58,007 bases of DNA from contig JAKDJD010000016.1 in NCBI GenBank assembly GCA_030454085.1, forward strand, positions 1 through 58,007, written 5' to 3'. Positions 52,444 through 58,007 of this stretch are shown one piece after another (position 1 is the stretch's first letter; each line of letters begins with the position of its first letter). A model generated the notes under the pieces. It saw only the letters and a program-made list of their open reading frames with translations, ran no database searches and had not been told where the DNA came from. The position numbers were made by a program, and so were the translations under genes. The DNA is from Kocuria sp. (GTDB lineage Bacteria > Actinomycetota > Actinomycetes > Actinomycetales > Micrococcaceae).

Positions 52444-53096
52444 CGAAAGTACTGGTGGTCGACGACGACCTGTACGTCGGCCAATTGCACTGTGAATACG
52501 TCAACCAGGTGGCGGGGTTCGAAGCCCTCGAGCCCGTCCGGGATGTCCGTGCGGCCCGGGAAGTCCTGGACGGCGGAGAAGTTGACCTGGTCCTGGCCGA
52601 CTACGTGCTGCCCGACGGCAACGGGCTGGACCTCCTGCGTGCCGCGGACACGGATGCCGCCGTGCTTTCTGCGGTTGCGGATGCCGCGGTGGTTCGTTCT
52701 GCGTTGCGGGCGGGGGCGCTGACCTACATTCTCAAGCCTTTCGACGCCGCCGTGCTCCAGGGATTCCTCCGTCGGTACGCACGGTACTGCCGGTTGCTCG
52801 ACAGGGAACGCCTCGACCAGGCGGGCCTCGACCGGGCTCTGCGCGCACTGACCGATTCGGTCGGGGCGACGCCGGCCACGCACTCTCCCGGTTCTTCGAC
52901 GTCGGGCACGATCTTGGAGACCCTGCGCGGTGCCAATGCGGTCATGTCGACCGCCGAGGTCGCGGAGGCCGTGGGGGTTTCCCGGGCGACCGCGCAACGA
53001 CACCTGGTCAAACTTGCCGAATCACGCTCTGTCACGGTGACCCTCCACTACGGGTCGACGGGCCGCCCCGAGCATCTGTACGGGGCCGAAAGGTAA
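52440..53096 (+). CDS. CitB/DcuR-type response regulator
   Basis: A 218-aa protein. The receiver (1-120) has the acidic pair in LVVDDDLYVGQ, the phosphoacceptor aspartate in VLADYVLPDGNGLDLL, Ser in AVLSAVADAAVV and the lysine of YILKPFDAA. The C-terminal HTH contains STAEVAEAVGVSRATAQRHL, as in CitB/DcuR/MalR. GTG start overlaps the kinase stop. Probable target is the citrate transporter promoter. A hairpin at 53111-53134 follows. Confidence 0.9.
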   Translation: MTKVLVVDDDLYVGQLHCEYVNQVAGFEALEPVRDVRAAREVLDGGEVDLVLADYVLPDGNGLDLLRAADTDAAVLSAVADAAVVRSALRAGALTYILKPFDAAVLQGFLRRYARYCRLLDRERLDQAGLDRALRALTDSVGATPATHSPGSSTSGTILETLRGANAVMSTAEVAEAVGVSRATAQRHLVKLAESRSVTVTLHYGSTGRPEHLYGAER

Positions 53097-53110
53097 GGGA
53101 CTCGAAGGAA

Positions 53111-53134
53111 GGGCCGGGGCAGCGCCGTCGGCCC
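53111..53134. terminator. hairpin between convergent citB-like and iclR genes
   Basis: GGGCCG pairs with CGGCCC around a 12-nt loop in the 58-bp gap. No U-run is visible. Confidence 0.4.
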
Positions 53135-53154
53135 GGACGGGGACGCCGGCGGGA

Positions 53155-53970
53155 CTACGCGATAGGGGCCTGAGTCGTGCGGTAGTAGCGGCTGATGCGA
53201 TTCGCGGTGTCACGAAGCCGACGTTCGAGCTCCCTGTCCCGGACGGGGCCCGTGTCCTGGGACGGAGTGCTGATCGCGACGGAACCCACGACCATTCCGG
53301 CGTCGTTCCGAACACCGATGGCGGCGCAGGTCATGCCAGGGATGAACTCTTCCTTCTCCCAGGCGATGCCCCTGTTCCCGACTTCCGCGAGGTGTTCCTC
53401 CAGCTTGGCTCGGTCGGTGATAGTTGTCGGGGTCAGGTCCGACGTGCCGTGGGCCTCGAGATACTGGTCGAGCTGGGCCTTCGACATGCCGGACAGCATG
53501 ATCTTTCCGAAAGCGGTTGCGTGGGCGGCTTCGTGGAAACCGAAACGCAACGGCTGGAGCCGTGGATACCGGGGGCTGTCCACGACGTAGGCGAGCACCA
53601 CGCCGGTCCCTCGGTAGATCGCGAAATACGCCGCGGCCTTGGCGTAGTCGTGCAGGATCTGGATTTCCGAGCGGACCATGGCCGGGACCCCGACCTGACG
53701 GTGCAGGGAGGCCCCGAGCTGATCGAGTTTGAACCCCAATTCGAAGCGATGCTCCGATTGCAGGTGCGTGAGATAGTCCGCCTGCACGAGCGCCTGCATC
53801 AGACGGTAAACGGTCGGCAGGGGGTACTGGAGCGTGTCGGAAACTTCTCGTGCCGTTGCGCCGCCGCGTTCGGAGACGAACTCGAGGATAGCGAGGGTTC
53901 GCTCAATGGTCTGAACGCTCGAATCACGAGGTGCAGACGACTTCTTGGCGGTCTTCTTCTCGACGGTCAC
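53155..53970 (-). CDS. IclR-family regulator
   Basis: A 271-aa protein. The N-terminal winged helix contains TIERTLAILEFVSERGGATA and VSDTLQYPLPTVYRLMQALV. The C-terminal GAF-like effector domain contains HATAFGKIMLSGMSKAQLDQ and KEEFIPGMTCAAIGVRND, as in IclR proteins. A Lys-rich N-terminal tail (EKKTAKKSSAP) precedes the HTH. I chose GTG at 53970, 9 nt after GGAGG. A strong hairpin upstream (54025-54066) separates it from the GMC operon, although it probably controls that operon. Confidence 0.87.
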   Translation of the reverse strand: MTVEKKTAKKSSAPRDSSVQTIERTLAILEFVSERGGATAREVSDTLQYPLPTVYRLMQALVQADYLTHLQSEHRFELGFKLDQLGASLHRQVGVPAMVRSEIQILHDYAKAAAYFAIYRGTGVVLAYVVDSPRYPRLQPLRFGFHEAAHATAFGKIMLSGMSKAQLDQYLEAHGTSDLTPTTITDRAKLEEHLAEVGNRGIAWEKEEFIPGMTCAAIGVRNDAGMVVGSVAISTPSQDTGPVRDRELERRLRDTANRISRYYRTTQAPIA

Positions 53971-54024
53971 GTTCACTCGCCTCCGTACATAGCGGTCATT
54001 CCGGACAAGACATGGGGATGGTGA

Positions 54025-54066
54025 CCCGGCCGTCCGCGCCACGGGTCGGTGGGACGGACGGCCGGG
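54025..54066 (-). terminator. strong hairpin terminator after the PEBP-like gene
   Basis: CCCGGCCGTCC pairs with GGACGGCCGGG (11 bp) around a 20-nt loop, just downstream of the PEBP-like stop at 54077. It separates the oxidoreductase operon from iclR. Confidence 0.75.
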
Positions 54067-54076
54067 CCCAGGGAGC

Positions 54077-54610
54077 CTACTTGGCTTCGAACGTACCGGT
54101 TATCACTGCCCGGGCGATCGTGTGCCCCGACATGTTGAATCCGAGGAACGCCGGTGTGGCGTCCGCCCCGACGTCGAGGGTTTCGACGTCGAGCGCGTGG
54201 ACCGCGATGTAGTAGGTGTGGACCCCGTGGCCTGCGGGAGGAGCCGCCCCGAGGTAGCGGGAGAGGCTCGCATCATTTCGCAACTGGATGGCTCCTTCGG
54301 GCAAGCCTTCGCCGTCCTCGCCGCCGGCTCCGCTCGGGACCGACGTCGTCGAAGCAGGCACATCCGTGACGGCCCAGTGCCAGAAACCGCTGCCGCTCGG
54401 TGCCGTGGGATCGTACACAGTGATGGCGAAGCTCTTCGTCTCGGAGGGGAAGCCGCTCCAGGACAGTTGCGGGCTGATGTCTTCTCCGCCCGCGCCGAAA
54501 ATTCCGCTGACTTGGGCTGCGGGCAGGGTTCCACCATCGGAGAAGTCGGTGCTCGTGATGTCGAACGAGGGGACTTCTGCGATCTGATCGTACGGGGATG
54601 TAGTGGACAT
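54077..54610 (-). CDS. YbhB/YbcL-family PEBP-like protein
   Basis: A 177-aa phosphatidylethanolamine-binding-protein fold. Ligand-pocket motifs are [19 protein letters not shown] and [20 protein letters not shown], both diagnostic for the bacterial Raf-kinase-inhibitor-like family. No signal peptide. ATG at 54610, 35 bp after the GMC gene in the same direction. The bacterial family has no settled function; small-ligand binding is likely. Its co-transcription with a GMC oxidoreductase hints at substrate handling. Confidence 0.87.
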   Translation of the reverse strand: MSTTSPYDQIAEVPSFDITSTDFSDGGTLPAAQVSGIFGAGGEDISPQLSWSGFPSETKSFAITVYDPTAPSGSGFWHWAVTDVPASTTSVPSGAGGEDGEGLPEGAIQLRNDASLSRYLGAAPPAGHGVHTYYIAVHALDVETLDVGADATPAFLGFNMSGHTIARAVITGTFEAK

Positions 54611-54645
54611 TCTCTCTCCTCAAGTAGTGATGAAGTTCAGGTGTT

Positions 54646-56208
54646 TCAGATGCCGTTGGTCTTCAGCTGGTCGACGATGTACTCGGCCTGTCGAATCGCG
54701 AGCGCGACGATGGTCAGCGTCGGATTCGCTGCGGCTCCGGTCGTGAAGACCGAACCGTCGCTGATGAACAGGTTGGGGATGTCGTGAGTACGTCCCCACT
54801 GGTCCACCACGCCGTCCTCGGGGCGCTCGCTCATACGGGAGGTCCCGAGATTGTGCGTCGAGGGGTACGGGGGAGCCCGGTGGGAACCGACGGCACCGAC
54901 CGCGTTGTAGAGCTTCTCGGCCTGCTGGTACCCGTGGTCGCGCATGGCGACGTCGTTCGCGTGATCGTCGAAATTGACGTTCGGGACCGGCAGACCGTTC
55001 TTGTCCGTGACGGACGAATTCAAGGTGATCCGATTCGACTCCTGCGGCATGTCTTCGCCGATGACCCACAGGCCCGCCGTATTCAGGTAGGCGTTCATGA
55101 TCTCGGCGAAGTCGGCGCCCCAGGCTCCCGGATCCGCGAAGCTGGCCAGGAACGCGGGGCCGAGGGAGATCGTTTCGAGATAGTAGCCTCCGACGAAACC
55201 ACGGTCCGGGTTGTGGATGGATTCGTCGGCGATCACGCCCGCCATCGTCTCGCCCCTGTACATGCGCACCGGCTTGTCGAACCGCGAGAACACGGAGCCC
55301 GTGGTGTGCCGCATGTAGTTGCGCCCCACTTGCCCCGACGAGTTCGCGAGCCCATCAGGGAACATGGGTGTCGCCGACATGAGGAGAAGGCGTGGGGTCT
55401 CGATCGAGTTGCCCGCGACCGCCACGAGCTTCGCGGCCTGCCGGTGGAGGTTTCCCTCGTCGTCGAGATAGAGCACGGAATCCGCTCGACCGGAAGCGTC
55501 GTGGGTGATCTGCACGACCTGACAGTCCGAACGCAGGTCCAGCAGCCCGGTGTCTTCGGCTCGCGGGATTTCGCGGACCAGGGTCGACCACTTGGATTTG
55601 TTCTTGTCGCCTTGGAAGTTGAAGCCGTCCTGGATGGATGCGGGGCGGCCGTCGTACTCCTCGGCGTTGGTCGCGTAGGGGCCGGTCGCGTAATGCTTGT
55701 AGCCGATGCGCTCGGCCCCGTTCGCGAAGACCTTGTAGTTGTTGTTGGCCGGCAATGGTTTGCGCCCGTGGGTGTGGGTCGATCCCATCGCGATTTCTGC
55801 CCGCTCGTAGTACGGGTCCAGGTCTTCCCTGGTGATCGGCCAATCGAGAAGGTTGGCCCCCTCCACGCGGCCGTACGTGCTCCGGGCCTTGAACTCGTGT
55901 TCCTTGAAGCGCGGCGTCGCGCCCGACCAGTGCGTCGTGGTGCCGCCCACCGCCTTCACGATCCACGTCGGAAGGTTCGGGAAGTCGGTGGTGATTCGCC
56001 ACGAACCACTGGTGGTGCGCGGATCGAGCCACGCCATCTGGTTGAAGGCTTCCCATTCGTTGTTCACGTAGTCCTCGTTGCGCAGGTAGGGACCCGCCTC
56101 GAGCATGACCACGGGGATGCCCTTTTTGGTCAGCTCGTAGGCGAGGGTGCCTCCGCCCGCTCCGGAACCCACGATGACAACGGCTTCTTCATTCTGATCG
56201 ATTTTCAC
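54646..56208 (-). CDS. GMC-family FAD-dependent oxidoreductase, large subunit
   Basis: A 520-aa flavoprotein. The FAD-binding N-terminus is AVVIVGSGAGGGTLAYELTK, then TTTHWSGATPRF. The C-terminal block includes HNLGTSRMSERPEDGVVD with a catalytic histidine and GAAANPTLTIVALAIRQAEY. This is the gluconate/sorbitol/fructose-dehydrogenase-like GMC branch that pairs with a subunit-3 protein. It starts 4 nt inside the subunit-3-like gene. No cytochrome c subunit gene is present, so the electron acceptor is unclear. It oxidises an alcohol or sugar; substrate unknown. Confidence 0.88.
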   Translation of the reverse strand: MKIDQNEEAVVIVGSGAGGGTLAYELTKKGIPVVMLEAGPYLRNEDYVNNEWEAFNQMAWLDPRTTSGSWRITTDFPNLPTWIVKAVGGTTTHWSGATPRFKEHEFKARSTYGRVEGANLLDWPITREDLDPYYERAEIAMGSTHTHGRKPLPANNNYKVFANGAERIGYKHYATGPYATNAEEYDGRPASIQDGFNFQGDKNKSKWSTLVREIPRAEDTGLLDLRSDCQVVQITHDASGRADSVLYLDDEGNLHRQAAKLVAVAGNSIETPRLLLMSATPMFPDGLANSSGQVGRNYMRHTTGSVFSRFDKPVRMYRGETMAGVIADESIHNPDRGFVGGYYLETISLGPAFLASFADPGAWGADFAEIMNAYLNTAGLWVIGEDMPQESNRITLNSSVTDKNGLPVPNVNFDDHANDVAMRDHGYQQAEKLYNAVGAVGSHRAPPYPSTHNLGTSRMSERPEDGVVDQWGRTHDIPNLFISDGSVFTTGAAANPTLTIVALAIRQAEYIVDQLKTNGI

Positions 56209-56792
56209 TTCGAAACCTTTCTCATCACGGTTTCCTGGGATCCAGGCTGGTTGCTGGTGTCGGTCTGCTGACCGCCGATCGGCGACTTTCCGGTGGACGC
56301 GAGTATCGCGTTCGGGGCAATGTCCGGCAGCGGCTCACCGTCGTAGAGCTCGATCCGGGGTTCGGGAAGCCAATCGAGGTCGTTGAAACCGCGGTTGATG
56401 TAGCCGCCCTTGTCGAAGCTCGGCCCCTCGTAGCCGAGGACCTCCCAGACCTCGGGGTCGTCGTAGAGGTTGAGCACCGTGGTGCGACGGATGAACCCGA
56501 AGAACGCCGTGGCCTCGATGCGGTGCAGGACGCTCGTCGCGGCTTCGTCGTCGAGATTCCTGAAATCGCCGCCGGCCAATTGGCTCAGCGTGAGAATGCC
56601 CTGGGTCAGGGCCACGCGGAACCAGGTCGATTCCCGGGCCTCGGTGAGGATCCTGGTGGCGGTTCGTTCGTACGGGCCGTCCGGGAATTCCGGATGGGGG
56701 AAGGCCACGCGGAGCAGCCTGACGAGCACGTCGTGTGCGTCATCCGTCAGCTCCATCTCGTTCAGTTGTGGGTATTTTGCTGGGAACGTCAT
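56205..56792 (-). CDS. gluconate 2-dehydrogenase subunit 3-like protein
   Basis: A 195-aa protein resembling the small subunit (DUF/Gluconate_2-dh3) of membrane FAD dehydrogenases. Conserved-looking segments are LRVAFPHPEFPDGPYERTAT, EATAFFGFIRRTTVLNLYDD and EVLGYEGPSFDKGGYINRGF. Unlike characterised subunit 3 proteins, which carry the twin-arginine signal for the complex, no signal peptide is visible, so the complex may be cytoplasmic. The stop overlaps the GMC start by 4 nt (ATGA). Confidence 0.8.
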   Translation of the reverse strand: MTFPAKYPQLNEMELTDDAHDVLVRLLRVAFPHPEFPDGPYERTATRILTEARESTWFRVALTQGILTLSQLAGGDFRNLDDEAATSVLHRIEATAFFGFIRRTTVLNLYDDPEVWEVLGYEGPSFDKGGYINRGFNDLDWLPEPRIELYDGEPLPDIAPNAILASTGKSPIGGQQTDTSNQPGSQETVMRKVSK

Positions 56793-56822
56793 CGTTCAGC
56801 TCCTATCGATCATTTGTTCCGG

Positions 56823-57851
56823 TCAGGGCACGAGGATCCCTCGACCGACCAGGCGGCCGGCGTCGAGGTCGTGAAAGGCATCCAGGGCGGCATCGAGGGG
56901 GTAGATGGAGGTGTGCAGCTTGACCCTCCCCTGGGCGGTGAGCGTCATGAGTTCGACCAGGTCGTTGTAGGTGCCCACCAGGTTTCCGATCACATTGATT
57001 TCCCGGCTGATGATCTCGATCGTCGGGAGTTTTGATTCGCCGCCGTAGCCGACGACGTAGTGAGAACCGCGATTGCGCAGGAGTCGCGGGGCCAAGAGCT
57101 CGACGCCCTGTTCGCCGACGAAGTCGAAGACGATCTGGGCTCCGCCGCCGGTGATGTCGAGGACTTGCGACGCGACGGCTTCGTCGTCGCCCGCGCGCAC
57201 CGTGTGGTGGGCGCCGAGCTGTTGCGCGAGCTCGAGGGCTTCTTCGCTCCGGTCCACCACGGTGATTTCCGCGCTCGTGATGGCCGCCAGGGTCTGGATG
57301 CCGATGTGGCCGAGGCCGCCCGCGCCAATCACGACGGCGTGGCTGCCCGGGAACAACTCGTCGGCGGCCTTCCTCACCGCGTGATACGCCGTCAACCCGG
57401 CGTCGGCCAGCGCCGCCACGTCCTTGGGGTCCAATCCGTCGTCGAGTTTCACGACCGCCCTGGCGTTGGTGAGCAACTGGTCGGCCATCCCGCCGTCCAC
57501 GCTGACGCCGGGGAAAGTCGAATTCTCACAATGTGAGTCCTGACCGAGGCGGCACGGCGGGCACAGCCCACAGCTGGTCAGGGGATGCATGATTACGGTG
57601 TCGCCCGGGCTGACGTTGTTCACGGCGCTTCCCACCTCGCGGACGCGCCCCGCGTTCTCGTGGCCAAGAATGTAGGGGAGACGCGGGTGCTGGATCGGTT
57701 CCCACTGGCCCTCGACGATGTGCAGATCGGTCCGGCAAAGGCCCGCGGCCTCGACGTCGACGATCACGCCCCATGGGTCGGTGATCTTCGGTTCGTCGAC
57801 CTCTTCGAGCACAGGGTCCTTCCCGTATTGGTGGAGACGGATAGCCTTCAC
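56823..57851 (-). CDS. zinc-dependent alcohol dehydrogenase (MDR family)
   Basis: A 342-aa medium-chain dehydrogenase. Catalytic zinc ligands are the cysteine in AAGLCRTDLH and GHENAG. The structural zinc cysteines are in SCGLCPPCRLGQDSHC, and NAD binding is at VVIGAGGLGHIGIQ with the acidic VVDRSEEA after beta-2, favouring NAD. It is similar to actinobacterial NAD-dependent alcohol dehydrogenases acting on secondary or aryl alcohols. GTG at 57851 follows GAGGAG. It is the first gene of the operon that also encodes the GMC proteins and PEBP, downstream of the dyad at 57879-57894. Confidence 0.88.
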   Translation of the reverse strand: MKAIRLHQYGKDPVLEEVDEPKITDPWGVIVDVEAAGLCRTDLHIVEGQWEPIQHPRLPYILGHENAGRVREVGSAVNNVSPGDTVIMHPLTSCGLCPPCRLGQDSHCENSTFPGVSVDGGMADQLLTNARAVVKLDDGLDPKDVAALADAGLTAYHAVRKAADELFPGSHAVVIGAGGLGHIGIQTLAAITSAEITVVDRSEEALELAQQLGAHHTVRAGDDEAVASQVLDITGGGAQIVFDFVGEQGVELLAPRLLRNRGSHYVVGYGGESKLPTIEIISREINVIGNLVGTYNDLVELMTLTAQGRVKLHTSIYPLDAALDAFHDLDAGRLVGRGILVP

Positions 57852-57878
57852 GGTGACTCCTCTTCGAGTGTAACTAAA

Positions 57879-57894
57879 TGTGTTCCACAACACA
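57879..57894. promoter_or_regulatory. candidate IclR-type operator before the alcohol dehydrogenase operon
   Basis: TGTGTTCCACAACACA has 6-bp perfect arms (TGTGTT/AACACA) around CCAC, 28 bp upstream of the first gene. It is the best dyad in the promoter region of the operon that ends beside iclR. Bases 57895-58007 show no other feature. Confidence 0.5.
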
Positions 57895-58007
57895 GTCTCA
57901 CTAGGCCACTCGGATGCTGAGAAGTCCGGTTCTCGCGGAGTGAGAATAGGGCGCGGATTGCGTGGGCGGTTTTGGCTCTGGGGGCGGGCGGGCCGCGGCC
58001 GAGCGTG

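Overview
The window is 58 kb of high-GC chromosomal DNA from an actinobacterium. GTG starts, 4-nt start/stop overlaps, a fused membrane lysyl-lipid synthase/lysyl-tRNA synthetase, a Kocuria/Micrococcus-type putrescine oxidase and divergent GntR/TetR/IclR regulons suggest a Micrococcales genome (Micrococcaceae-like); this placement is inferred from protein character, not from a marker gene. I saw no rRNA, tRNA, transposase, phage gene or CRISPR array.

Layout. 0.1-14 kb: a polyamine/agmatine catabolic block (agmatine deiminase, amidase, permease, TetR regulator, putrescine oxidase, universal stress protein, two aldehyde dehydrogenases, GABA transaminase, GABA-type permease). Together these can take agmatine through putrescine and GABA to succinate. 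A TAAACGAA-N5-TTCGTTWA dyad occurs before the first gene and between tetR and the oxidase. 14-19 kb: a VTT-like membrane protein, an ArsD-like protein with its cysteines at the wrong end, an AGCS amino-acid:cation symporter and a GntP permease. 19-28.3 kb: a carbohydrate regulon made of a DhaK-DhaL kinase, a six-gene minus-strand operon (sugar isomerase, SDR, MFS, hydroxyacyl-CoA-dehydrogenase-like enzyme, MFS, FCD-type GntR) and a divergent triosephosphate-isomerase paralogue. All three promoters carry the palindrome TCCTATAGGA. The enzyme set resembles erythritol/threitol/erythrulose catabolism.

28.3-36 kb: esterase-lysX-membrane protein operon, NhaA antiporter, MarR regulator. 36-40 kb: UTRA-type GntR regulator divergent from a four-gene OpuC-like osmoprotectant ABC transporter. 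40-43.5 kb: DoxX, GNAT acetyltransferase, a LysR gene remnant, a flavin oxidase, a secreted AA10 lytic polysaccharide monooxygenase and a DUF3995-like protein. 43.5-44.3 kb: about 850 bp without a convincing gene that holds five perfect and about ten near-perfect DnaA boxes, although dnaA and dnaN are not nearby. This is the most unusual feature of the window. 44.3-47.6 kb: a TPP riboswitch and thiM-thiE-thiD-tenA salvage operon. 47.7-53.1 kb: a Tat-secreted orphan, a universal stress protein, a CitMHS citrate transporter and its divergent CitA/CitB-type two-component system. 53.1-57.9 kb: IclR regulator, PEBP-like protein, GMC oxidoreductase with a gluconate-dehydrogenase-subunit-3-like partner, and a zinc alcohol dehydrogenase.

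A 57-bp palindromic element with conserved ends occurs twice in intergenic DNA (12.5 and 40.6 kb). Several strong hairpin terminators separate the transcription units.
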